In this document: positions 35,996 to 46,660 of the stretch, piece after piece
Numbering within the stretch: position 1 is the stretch's first letter
Layout of the letters: each line of letters opens with the position of its first letter
Assembly (NCBI GenBank): GCA_035578905.1
Contig: JAQJVL010002669.1
Coordinates: 23,176-87,175, forward strand
From: Stictocephala bisonia
Lineage: Eukaryota > Arthropoda > Insecta > Hemiptera > Membracidae
DNA: 64,000 nucleotides
Direction of reading: 5' to 3'
Made by a program: the position numbers and the translations under genes
The notes under the pieces: model-generated
Told to the model about the DNA's origin: nothing
Databases searched by the model: none
Seen by the model: the letters and a program-made list of their open reading frames with translations, nothing else

Positions 35996-38481
35996 ATGGA
36001 ATCCTTTGCCATTAATGATAACCTAGTCACCATTTCCCGCCACTTCGACACATCCGACCCCGATCTCCTTAACGTACTTACTAGTCATAAAAATAAAATC
36101 ATGCTCGAAATGAATAAACACCTAAACAGGCTCGGGGGAGTAAAATGGTACATTGCGGTCCAAATTAAATTTTCCAAAATTGTTAACAACGAAGAAATCT
36201 CAACAACACCTTTCTTTCACGGCAAAACTCGTCCCTTGCTACCTTCCAATTCTCTAGATATTCAGTATTCCGAGGCTACAGACAAAATTTTAGAAAGCGT
36301 GGCTAAGTGGGTGAGCCAGGGAAGTGGGTGGGTAATAGAAAATGTTTTACGACTCGATTTGTTTATTGTAAAATTTCAACCTTTGTACGCCTCTTCTTTC
36401 ATACCCACCCCGAAAAAAATTTCTCACCCTACTAAGGGAATTGTAAATATTAAAAATTACGATCAAAAATGTTTCCTCTACTCTGTACTTGCCCAATTGT
36501 ACCCCGATAAACATAGGCGAGTAAGCTATTATGAAATCTTAGAATCTAAATTAAACATGTCTGGGATTAGCTATCCTGTCAAAATTACCGACTTAGATAA
36601 CTTTGAAAAACTGAACCCTGCTATCTCTGTAAATGTATTTGGTTTTGAAAAAGACGAAATTTACCCCCTAAGAATAACCAAAGAAAAATTTAGAGCTCAC
36701 CATGTAAACTTGTTACTACTGACTACTGACACCACCTCACACTACTGTTTAATCACTAACTTGTCCCGACTTTTAACCCACTTGACTAAACATGACGGTG
36801 TTAGGTTCTACTGTGACTACTGCCTACACAGATTTTCTAGCCAAGACTTACTTACTAACCACTTACCTTTGTGTTCACCACACGGTGCACAAAAGACCAG
36901 ACTTCCTACTGATGACGAAAAATACATGTCCTTTAAAAATTACACTCTAACTCATAAAGTCCCTTTTACCATCTATTGTGACTTCGAGTCCTTTGTTGTT
37001 CCAATCGACACAGCACTGAACGACCCTACTACTTCACACACTACCAACACTGCCCACCACATCCCCTCTGGTTTTTGCTATGTAATCATTGACAGTAATG
37101 GCAAACCAGTAAAACAACCTAAAGTCTATAGCGGCCCCGACGTTGTAGATACTTTTCTAAATTGTTTGATTGATGAGTCTAAAGAGCTCTTACCAATTAT
37201 TCATAAAAACATTCCGATTAATATGTCTCCGCAGACAAAATTATTTTCCAAAATGCTACCACCTGTCACCTTTGTCAAAAACCTTTAGACGGAGACAAAG
37301 TGGCCAATCATAATCACCTAACGGGGCAGTTCTTGGGACCCGCCCACAATTCATGCAATCTAAATTATAAAGTTCCCAATCACATTCCTGTATTTTTCCA
37401 TAACCTCAGAGGTTATGACTGCCACCACTTGATCCAAGGGTTAGGTAAATTCAAAAAAGAAAAACTGTCATGTATCGCTACAACCAGTGAGCAGTACATT
37501 TCAGTCACCCTTAAATCTTTACGATTTTTGGACTCACTCCAATTTCTTAACGCTTCTTTGGACACACTCGTGTCCAACTTAGTTTCTGACGGGGCATCAA
37601 AATTCAAAATTTTAGGGCAGTGTATGACCAACACAGACTTACTACTACGAAAAGGTGTCTTTCCCTACACTTACATGACAGACGAATCAAAATTTAACGA
37701 TACTGAACTGCCTCCCAAGGAGGCTTTCTTCAATGACTTAACCAAAACACATATCACTGACGAGGACTACTTACACACACAGACTGTGTGGTCAACCTTT
37801 GGTATGACCACTATGAAACAGTACCACGACCTATACTTACTAACTGACGTGTTATTACTTGCAGACGTGTTTGAAAATTTTAGAACTACCAGTATGACTT
37901 ACTACGGTATTGACCCGTGTAACGTCTACTCTGCCCCCGGACTGGCATGGAACTCCATGCTGAAAATGACTGACGTAAAACTCGAACTACTTACAGACAT
38001 TGACCAGCACCTCTTTGTCGAGTCTGGGATCCGGGGTGGTGTCTCCATGATACCCAACCGGTACGCCCAGGCCAACAACCCTTACTTACCCAACTTTGAC
38101 AACACAAAACCAACTAATTACCTACTTTATCTAGATTGTAACAACCTCTATGGTGCCAGTCTATCTGATAGACTCCCAGAGTCTGACTTTAAGTGGACTG
38201 ACCCCCGAAACATTGACATTATAAAAGTACCTGACGACTCCGACACGGGTTACATTCTAGAAGTTGACTTACACTACCCTGACCACCTACATGACTTATA
38301 TTCCGACTTTCCCCTGGCCCCAGAAAGAAAAATGGTGACAGACGACATGCTTTCCCCATACTGTAAGGACCTACTTCATGATCTCGACTATAAACCTCCA
38401 AAGACTGAAAAATTACTAACCACACTGTGTGACAAAACCAAGTACGTTGTACACTACAAGACTCTAAAACTTTACTTACAA
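35996..38481 (+). pseudogene. Protein-primed DNA polymerase B, left copy, truncated
   Basis: Begins MESFAINDNLV and matches the right copy. Visible parts: an N-terminal region with INIKNYDQKCFLYSVLAQL (common in arthropod Polinton polymerases), a C2H2-like finger from residue 273, the exonuclease motif DFE with Asp329 and Glu331, an HNH-like Cys/His cluster, NLRGYDCHH, LLTDVLLLADVFENF (Exo III) and polymerase motif A (LYLDCNNLYGAS). A one-base deletion at about 37232 shifts the frame within the Cys/His cluster. The gene stops at the end of the inverted repeat, so motifs B and C (catalytic TDTDS) are missing. Translation runs on into foldback sequence to 38598. It cannot make an active polymerase. 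Confidence 0.88.
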
Positions 38482-38496
38482 TTCTGCTACAATTAC

Positions 38497-38919
38497 AAAT
38501 TCTGCTATACTACTAAAAAAATACGAGAAAAAGTTAGGTTAAAAACAATGAACATAGAAAAAGTTAGGTTTAAAAACAATGAACATAGAAAAAGTTAGGT
38601 TAAAAAAATGAACATAGAAAAGGTTAGGTTAAAAAAATAAACACAGAAAAAGTTAGGTTAAAAAAAATGAACACAGAAAAAGTTAGGTTAGCAAACATCA
38701 GAAAAGTAAGGATAGCAAAGAACCGAAAGGTTGATTGCTATCCTTACTTTTCCGAAAAGTTGTTAAAATTAACAAAAGTCAAAAATGTCCCATTTTTTGA
38801 GTTTTGTTAATTTTAACCTAACTTTTTCTATGTTCATTGTTTTTAAACCTAACTTTTTCTATGTTCATTGTTTTTAACCTAACTTTTTCTCGTATTTTAT
38901 TAGTAGTATAGCAGAATTT
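38497..38919. repeat. Foldback (palindromic) repeat
   Basis: Left arm 'aaattctgctatactac...cgagaaaaagttaggtt' is mirrored at the right end, and both arms contain several units of 'aaagttaggttaaaaacaatgaacatag'. A tight inner hairpin lies at 38701-38752 ('gaaaagtaaggatagcaa' and its inverse). It sits 15 bases inside the left TIR border. It may be a non-autonomous foldback element or the scar of the rearrangement. Confidence 0.8.
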
Positions 38920-39089
38920 CTAAGAAATTACTAGCTGATTTTTATTTTGTATGTTTAGTTTGGATGTTTTCCACCAACAGCTCTCATATTTCTAGAGAAA
39001 ACAGAATTTTAGGAAACACTTTAGGTCTTTAGCTATATTAACCTATCTTACAGTGTAATAATGTTATTTTAAAACATGATTATATGAAG

Positions 39090-39625
39090 CAATAGTGTTT
39101 TTATGGTGGATGGGTAGTTCTCTAGGAGTTTTGTCTGTAGGATGAGTGAAGGGTGTAGGGTGTGTCCTAAGGAATTGTGTGTGCAGAGGTAGGTGGATGG
39201 ACTGTTAAGTCATGATTTTATGGTGTGTGGTACGTATGTATGGTAGGTGGTCCTTCATATGCTTTGGTAATGTGGTTAATTCGTATGTTTGGTAGGTAGA
39301 TCATCCATGAATGTTGAATGTCAATCAAAGGTTTTATGTAGTGGTTAGGTGGATTATCTATCAGAGGTGTTGTGTGTTGAGTAGGCGGGTGGACTGTTAA
39401 GTCATGATTTTATGGTGTGTGGTACGTATGTATGGTAGGTGGTCCTTCATATGCTTTGGTAATGTGGTCAATTCGTATGTTTGGTAGGTAGATCATCCAT
39501 GAATGTTGAGTGTCAATCAAAGGTTTTATGTAGTGATTAGGTGGATGATCTATCAGAGTTGTTGTATGTTGAGTAGGTGGGTGGCCAACCAAGAGTCTTA
39601 TATGTAGAGTTTGTGTTTGGTCTTT
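39090..39625. repeat. 192-bp tandem repeat, G-rich minisatellite
   Basis: Two full copies: 'ggactgttaagtcatgattttatggtgtg' at about 39199 and 39391, period 192, plus flanking partial units. The sequence is a G/T-rich family related, in inverse orientation, to the C-rich minisatellite at 33420-33730 outside the element. Confidence 0.75.
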
Positions 39626-40856
39626 TGTGTGTTGTTTTGAGCACAAACTAAGTTTATAAAGAGTCTATTAGATAATTTTAAAGGTTTTTAATGTTTAGAA
39701 CAAATATCATTGTTATGACACTGCATTTTAATGCTTTTAGGGAATTATAACATATTTTGTACACAAATAACCCTATTTATTGACATTTTAACTAAATTTT
39801 AAGGGGTTTGGAGAGCACTATGTTGGTAGTTCTTCCTTGATTTGAAAAATTTTTCAACACATTTTTATGTAAAATGACTCTTTTTCTGAAATTTGTATGT
39901 ATCTTTGATTTTTTTCTTACTTTTGGATGGAATTTACTCATTTTATAGAAAGTTTTACCATATCTTACTAAGATCACTTCCTGATTCTGTACTATACCAT
40001 GATCTTTCTCGCAGATTTTATTAATGTTTTTGATTTAACCAGTTTTTTTCACGGTGAGTATTTAATTCCTCACTACCCTCAAGTAAGCTGAAGGCAAAAC
40101 TGAAGGGCATTGCCCAATTCCCATGGGACGCGCCCGATAGAGGACTGGTATCCCCCACGGTTATTTTAGTGTAATGAGCCCCAACCTCGCTCACTGGTGG
40201 TAGCCAACCAACAAAATGCTACCTCTCAGTATTATTTAGTTATTGTTTTTTTATAATTTTTTTATTTATTTTTTGTATTTTTTGGGTCCCTCTGTAAGTA
40301 AAGACATCACTTTACTTAGAGAAGCCTTTCAATGTGACGTACAGACTTACAAAGGGGTTTTTATTTATAAATTTGTTTTTATAATTTTTGATTCTGTTTT
40401 TTTACAGTAGGTTTTTGTGTTTTTTTCTTTTTTTTTTTTTTGTAGGTTACTCTCCCTCACACACGGGACCTACGGATACTGTCCAGCCATAGAGTGTAAC
40501 ATTCAATCATACACGTACCTTACGAGGGCCCGGACTGCGACTCAAGGTCTTACGGGGATTAGCCCAGCCCCAAGTTGCAGGACCGCCTCAGGTCTTACGC
40601 ATTTTACAGCTGCCTTAGAGAACAGTCGGGCGATTTTTTATTAAATTTGGGCCGCCCTCACCTTGATGGTACGGTATTCTATAGAAATTCACACAGAGCT
40701 GGAGATATCCGTTAATAAATTTTAGTTATGTAAACTCACAAAAGTGTCCATATTATAACAGAATTTACTTTACAGATTGTTTTTTAAAGGTTGACGATAA
40801 AAGAGTTTACTTAAAACTAACTTAACATTACTTACCTGGCGTAGGAGTTACCGTAA
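39626..40856. other. Unassigned central Polinton DNA
   Basis: AT-rich except for two GC-richer patches at about 40060-40220 and 40440-40680. No ORF with Polinton-type motifs is visible on either strand. The 75-codon plus-strand ORF at 40417-40644 begins in a T-run and has no recognisable domain. The GC-rich patches may be old inserted repeats. Confidence 0.45.
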
Positions 40857-41126
40857 TTAAGAAGAAGGTTCGTCCAGTACGAGGTTTTTACATTGCACTA
40901 CGGTCGGGTTGAGCCCATCCAATGTCGTAAATTGGGTTTCTACGGACATGTTAGTAACCTGTAACAGTTTGGTACTGCTCAAAGTATTACTCGTAGACTT
41001 TGCATGTACATTGAAAGTTATGTACAAAAAACTGTTCAATATTTTAACAAAGTTCTGACGTAGTGGGATTGATGCCATTAGTGCGATAAGGATGGATGTG
41101 GTGGGGAGGGTGTGTTGGACAGTCAT
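40857..41126 (-). CDS. Small ORF downstream of right PolB, unknown
   Basis: An 89-codon ORF with a real ATG, 60 bases after the polymerase stop and on the same strand. It is the only other candidate Polinton gene. It is rich in Ser/Thr/Asn and has no signal peptide, zinc finger or catalytic motif I can name. A consensus splice donor (CAG|GTAAGT, minus strand) lies about 20 bases beyond its stop, so a spliced extension is imaginable. It could be the remains of a structural gene, or chance. Confidence 0.3.
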   Translation of the reverse strand: MTVQHTLPTTSILIALMASIPLRQNFVKILNSFLYITFNVHAKSTSNTLSSTKLLQVTNMSVETQFTTLDGLNPTVVQCKNLVLDEPSS

Positions 41127-41186
41127 GGAGAGGATAGCGATTCAGGAGGACGACTTACGTCAAGATGAGTTTTGTAAGGTACGTTT

Positions 41187-44100
41187 TTATTTTAGTTTTG
41201 GTTTTTTAGTTGTGTAATCATGATCGTGTTCTAAAGCTCGTTTTTTACTAATTAAATGGTGTCCGTAGGCCAAATTATCAATACCGTTTTCCAAGATGTA
41301 GCGTTTGTCGTCAAAGGGGGAAAGTGATAATTTTGAAATGTGTTGTGTGTAAATTTTATGTTTTTCACTACGGATGTTTAGAGCGGATGTTGTTTTTGTC
41401 AAATGATTAAGCAAACAGTCTTTGTACATTTCGTGTTTCAATTGTTTTTTTATCGCGACTCGGGGGACACCTTTGGCTACCTTCTTTTCCTCTAGATTAG
41501 AATTTAGAACGGAGTAGCATTTCGCTCTCAAGCCAATTATTTCCCTAGCCGGATTTGAGTTTAGCTCGTCTTTAAATTTTCCTAAAGTTTTTTGTTTACA
41601 TCACTGTAACATTGGTGGCTAGGTGGATAGTCGGACGTGTCAAAAAGGTGTAATTCGTTTTTCATATCTGTGTAAACGTCGGGAGTATATACGTTGTAGA
41701 ATAAAGAGTCTGTGTCAGTCATACAAAGTTTTATGTTTTTCCCATACTTTGCAATTGCCCAGTTGTAGTGAAAGTTGTACATTATTGATTTTGAAATTTC
41801 CAATACTGTAAATCCAACATAAATGGGTCTGTTTAGGAAAATTGTTTGTTTTTTTAAAGCCAATCCCGCGATATCTTTATTGTATGCGAAAAATGTTTTA
41901 ACCCTCCAGTGGACTCATGAACTTCATTACGCCAGTAGACTCATGGGGTCTTTTAGACCGCATTTTTTTGTTTAGGGTTTTAATAAAGGAAATACTTCTA
42001 TTTTATCCAAAAAACACCTTTTATTCTTTCAATAACATTGTATATATGATTTATACATCTTAATATTACAATTATATAATAAAATAACTGAATTAATTAA
42101 TTTATTTAATTTTTGAAGTTTTGAATGTTTGATATTTTTATAATAATTGTATATTGTTATTTAATAAAAAGTTAATAAAATTACATTTAAATAAGACTTA
42201 AATATTGTACAATGCGTATATATACTGTAAAATATACACGCCTTGTTCAGTCGGATGAATTGCTTTCATCTTCTTCGCCAAGATTCTTGGGGTAAAAAAG
42301 ACCGCACGGTAAAACGAACACACACGCCGAAGCTCGTAAGGTGACTATCTGGTCCCCCTACCCCTCCAGACCTTACGGATGTTGTCCTCGACAAGTAGCA
42401 GGAGGGGGGTGTAGTTGTGACTCACGGTCAGCCCTCTGCCAAACAAAATGGCTGCTTGCGGTCTTTTCGCCAGCATGAGTCCACTTTGTTTTTTCAATGC
42501 CAATCCCGCGATATCTTTATTGTAAGCAAAGAAAGTCTTGAGTCTGGGACTAGCTGTCCATTTGACCAATTGTTTTTCGTTATTTACTAGTTTAAAATCA
42601 ATACGCGACCTAACATTTTCCAATGATTTCCCGTACGTAGCGTTGTTCATTAATTAAAAAAAATCTTTTTCAAAATTATTTTTGGCACATTTTCTTTTCT
42701 CTGTATTAAAATTGATAAATGAGGCTAACCAGGCAGACTGTTTAAAACTTAGAGCTCTGTGAATTTTGGTCAGTACAAGCCCAAGTTGTAAGTAAAGTTT
42801 TAGAGTCTTGTAGTGTACAACGTACTTGGTTTTGTCACACAGTGTGGTTAGTAATTTTTCAGTCTTTGGAGGTTTATAGTCGAGATCATGAAGTAGGTCC
42901 TTACAGTATGGGGAAAGCATGTCGTCTGTCACCATTTTTCTTTCTGGGGCCAGGGGAAAGTCGGAATATAAGTCATGTAGGTGGTCAGGGTAGTGTAAGT
43001 CAACTTCTAGAATGTAACCCGTGTCGGAGTCGTCGGGTACTTTTGTAATGTCAATGTTTCGGGGGTCAGTCCACTTAAAGTCAGACTCTGGGAGTCTATC
43101 AGATAGACTGGCACCATAGAGGTTGTTACAATCTAGATAAAGTAGGTAATTAGTTGGTTTTGTGTTGTCAAAGTTGGGTAAGTAAGGGTTGTTGGCCTGG
43201 GCGTACCGGTTGGGTATCATGGAGACACCGCCCCGGATCCTAGACTCGACAAAGAGGTGCTGGTCAATGTCTGTAAGTAGTTCGAGTTTTACGTCAGTCA
43301 TTTTCAGCATGGAGTTCCATGCCAGTCCGGGGGCAGAGTAGACGTTACACGGGTCAATACCGTAGTAAGTCATACTGGTAGTTCTAAAATTTTCAAACAC
43401 GTCTGCAAGTAATAACACGTCAGTTAGTAAGTATAGGTCGTGGTACTGTTTCATAGTGGTCATACCAAAGGTTGACCACACAGTCTGTGTGTGTAAGTAG
43501 TCCTCGTCAGTGATATGTGTTTTGGTTAAGTCATTGAAGAAAGCCTCCTTGGGAGGCAGTTCAGTATCGTTAAATTTTGATTCGTCTGTCATGTAAGTGT
43601 AGGGAAAGACACCTTTTCGTAGTAGTAAGTCTGTGTTGGTCATACACTGCCCTAAAATTTTGAATTTTGATGCCCCGTCAGAAACTAAGTTGGACACGAG
43701 TGTGTCCAAAGAAGCGTTAAGAAATTGGAGTGAGTCCAAAAATCGTAAAGATTTAAGGGTGACTGAAATGTACTGCTCACTGGTTGTAGCGATACATGAC
43801 AGTTTTTCTTTTTTGAATTTACCTAACCCTTGGATCAAGTGGTGGCAGTCATAACCTCTGAGGTTATGGAAAAATACAGGAATGTGATTGGGAACTTTAT
43901 AATTTAGATTGCATGAATTGTGGGCAGGTCCCAAGAACTGCCCCGTTAGGTGATTATGATTGGCCACTTTGTCTCCGTCTAAAGGTTTTTGACAAAGGTG
44001 ACAGGTGGTAGCATTTTGGAAAATAATTTTGTCTTGCGGAGACATATTAATCGGAATGTTTTTATGAATAATTGGTAAGAGCTCTTTAGACTCATTAATC

Positions 44101-45272
44101 AAACAATTTAGAAAAGTATCTACATCGTCGGGGCCGCTATAGACTTTAGGTTGTTTTACTGGTTTGCCATTACTGTCAATGATTACATAGCAAAAACCAG
44201 AGGGGATGTGGTGGGCAGTGTTGGTAGTGTGTGAAGTAGTAGGGTCGTTCAGTGCTGTGTCGATTGGAACAACAAAGGACTCGAAGTCGCAGTAGATGGT
44301 AAAAGGGACTTTATGAGATAGAGTGTAATTTTTAAAGGACATGTATTTTTCGTCATCAGTAGGAAGTCTGGTCTTTTGTGCACCGTGTGGTGAACACAAA
44401 GGTAAGTGGTTAGTAAGTAAGTCTTGGCTAGAAAATCTGTGTAGGCAGTAGTCACAGTAGAACCTAACACCGTCATGTTTAGTCAAGTGGGTTAAAAGTC
44501 GGGACAAGTTAGTGATTAAACAGTAGTGTGAGGTGGTGTCAGTAGTCAGTAGTAACAAGTTTACATGGTGAGCTCTAAATTTTTCTTTGGTTATTCTTAG
44601 GGGGTAAATTTCGTCTTTTTCAAAACCAAATACATTTACAGAGATAGCAGGGTTCAGTTTTTCAAAGTTATCTAAGTCGGTAATTTTGACAGGATAGCTA
44701 ATCCCAGACATGTTTAATTTAGATTCTAAGATTTCATAATAGCTTACTCGCCTATGTTTATCGGGGTACAATTGGGCAAGTACAGAGTAGAGGAAACATT
44801 TTTGATCGTAATTTTTAATATTTACAATTCCCTTAGTAGGGTGAGAAATTTTTTTCGGTGTGGGTATGAAAGAAGAGGCGTACAAAGGTTGAAATTTTAC
44901 AATAAACAAATCGAGTCGTAAAACATTTTCTATTACCCACCCACTTCCCTGGCTCACCCACTTAGCCACGCTTTCTAAAATTTTGTCTGTAGCCTCGGAA
45001 TACTGAATATCTAGAGAATTGGAAGGTAGCAAGGGACGAGTTTTGCCGTGAAAGGAAGGTGTTGTTGAGATTTCTTCGTTGTTAACAATTTTGGAAAATT
45101 TAATTTGGACCGCAATGTACCATTTTACTCCCCCGAGCCTGTTTAGGTGTTTATTCATTTCGAGCATGATTTTATTTTTATGACTAGTAAGTACGTTAAG
45201 GAGATCGGGGTCGGATGTGTCGAAGTGGCGGGAAATGGTGACTAGGTTATCATTAATGGCAAAGGATTCCAT
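41187..45272 (-). pseudogene. Protein-primed DNA polymerase B, right copy, full length but broken
   Basis: Read from 45272 it carries the same domains as the left copy with the Cys/His cluster in frame (CHLCQKPLDGDKVANHNHLTG). It continues past the repeat border to motif B (NNATYGKS) and motif C (MTDTDS, about 41720) and ends at 41187 in a basic tail. Breaks: a TAA at 42654-42656 just before motif B where Lys is expected, with the frame otherwise continuing; the piggyBac-like insertion with a diverged duplicate next to it (41902-42540); and a one-base frameshift near 41585. The polymerase would replicate linear element DNA from a protein primer. This copy is inactive, though the first 872 residues are an uninterrupted frame. 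Confidence 0.9.
41902..42486. mobile_element. piggyBac-like MITE remnant inside PolB
   Basis: Lower end: TTAA (41898-41901) followed by CCCTCCAGTGGACTCATG, the classic TTAA-CCC layout of piggyBac superfamily ends. Upper end: the inverse of AGTGGACTCATG at about 42475-42486 without the terminal CCCTCC and TTAA. A GGTCTTTT.GACCGC-like block sits inside both ends. About 585 bases with no transposase frame. Polymerase sequence around KTFFAYNKDIAGLALKKQ occurs on both sides but at visibly diverged DNA level. Confidence 0.65.
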
Positions 45273-46654
45273 ATTTGGTAATTAAACGGAAAATTACAAA
45301 CGTTAATTTACTTTACAAGATAAGCTTGGTAATATTAAGACAAATTCAAAATACCACACAAAGAACAAAGGTCAAAATATAAATTACAAGGTAATTGTAT
45401 TTAATATCGAGTAGGAGCAAAGTGAGGACACGTCTGATCAGTACGAGCGCAAGAGCAGAAGTGAGCAAGATTGAATGTGTTGGTCGTTTATATAGGGATG
45501 GATGAGGGAGTGGGGGGGGCAATTGGGTCACGCGCCTGTCCAGACTGAAACTCTGATTACGTCATCCTGTGTAGTACTGTTGGGGCAATTAGGTCACGCG
45601 CCTGTCCAGACGTGAAACTCCGATTACGTTAAAAGAGATTGTGCAAGACATGGGATGTAAAACAATGCTTGTGGTAATGGAAGCGGATGTGATAACAGCC
45701 ATGGGTTGACCTTTGAGGTCAGTGTTACATTAATCAGCACCGCATGGACGCTCCACGTGCATATCAACCACATGCTAACCTTAGAGGTCAAGTGATGTGA
45801 TAACAGCGATAAAGCTCGGCCGCCGTACACCAGTAGGCCTCGTATGTAACAGTGTATTAAATAAAAATAAAAAAAGAAGTAAATAATTAATATAAATAGC
45901 TGCCCCTTAATTTTTAAATAAAACGTGTATTGCGGGTTGCCTAGGGTCTTAAGTACGTACACAACCATGATTAGATAGGTAAGTATAGGTAACGGTGTAT
46001 TAAATAAAAATAAAAAAGAAGGAAATAATTAATATAAATAGCTGCCCCTTAATTTTGAAATAAAACGTGTATTGCAGGTTGCCTAGGGTCTTAAGTACGT
46101 ACACAACCATGATTAGATAGATAAGTATAGGTAGGTAACGGTGTATTAAATAAAAATAAAAAAAGAAGTAAATAATTAATATAAATAATAGGTGCCCCTT
46201 AATTTTTAAATAAAACGTGTATTGCGGGTTTCCTAGAGTGTTAAGTACGTACATGGAAAATATTGGACAAAAAAGTGCATTTTATATAGTATAACATGAA
46301 AAAAGTTAGGTTAAGAGTGTATTTATTACAAAAAATGATATAAATTAAATAAAAAATTAATTAAATAGGTAGGCTAACAGTGTATGTTATATAATAAAGC
46401 TAGGTTAACAGTGTATTTATTAAAAAGTTGAGAAAAATTAAATAAAAAATTAATTTAAATAGGTAGGCTAACAGTGTATTTATTAATAAATAAAAAGCGC
46501 CTTCATGTTTTAGTAGGCAAGTCCCGCATTTCAATACTGTATTGCAGGTAGCGCCTTCATTTTTAAATATATAATTAATTAATTAAAAGGTAGCGCCTTC
46601 ATTTTCCGTGATACTATAGAGACCTGGATCTAATACTGTCCCTATTTCACTACT
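42786..46654 (-). repeat. Right terminal inverted repeat (3869 bp)
   Basis: Inverse of 34617-38481. Differences seen by eye include one extra base in the polymerase that keeps the frame open here, and substitutions such as the one giving SRIRGG instead of SGIRGG near 43240. The inner border is at 42786; polymerase coding continues beyond it, so this side preserves the original junction. Confidence 0.92.
45429..45495 (-). promoter_or_regulatory. Core promoter of right PolB (TATA-Inr-DPE)
   Basis: Mirror copy of the left promoter: TATATAA at 45489-45495, TCACTT with A+1 at 45462, and AGACGTG at 45429-45435, all on the minus strand with identical spacing. Confidence 0.7.
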
Positions 46655-46660
46655 GACAGT
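46655..46660. repeat. Polinton target site duplication, right
   Basis: GACAGT directly after the TACT terminus, identical to 34611-34616. Confidence 0.9.

Larger units (their letters stand above)
34617..38481 (+). repeat. Left terminal inverted repeat (3865 bp)
   Basis: Inverted match to 42786-46654 across its whole length with only rare substitutions and indels. Similarity begins exactly at the TSD and stops sharply after 'actttacttacaa'. It contains non-coding tandem repeats (34740-35435), the promoter and most of PolB. Confidence 0.92.
34617..46654. mobile_element. Polinton/Maverick-type element with giant TIRs
   Basis: A 12,038-bp element with ends 5'-AGTAGTGAAATAGGG and its exact inverse, flanked by 6-bp TSDs. 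TIRs of 3865 (left) and 3869 bp (right) are almost identical. Each holds short tandem repeats, a core promoter and the 5' four-fifths of a type-B DNA polymerase gene pointing inward. The unique centre (38482-42785) carries the end of the right polymerase gene, a foldback repeat, a 192-bp tandem repeat, a small ORF and a piggyBac-like insertion. Typical Polintons are 15-20 kb with TIRs of 0.1-1 kb and encode integrase, ATPase, protease and capsid proteins. None of those is visible, so this is a non-autonomous, rearranged derivative. Confidence 0.88.

Noticed and set aside
42842..43854. Plus-strand ORFs inside the right Polinton arm, and their mirror images at 37413-38425
   Set aside because: They are antisense shadows of the polymerase gene, present in both arms only because the arms are copies.
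34617..46654. Assembly artefact (false palindrome) as the explanation of the inverted arms
   Set aside because: The arms differ by real substitutions and indels, the centre is 4.3 kb of unique sequence and both ends have the same 6-bp TSD, all of which favour a genuine element; long reads should still confirm it.
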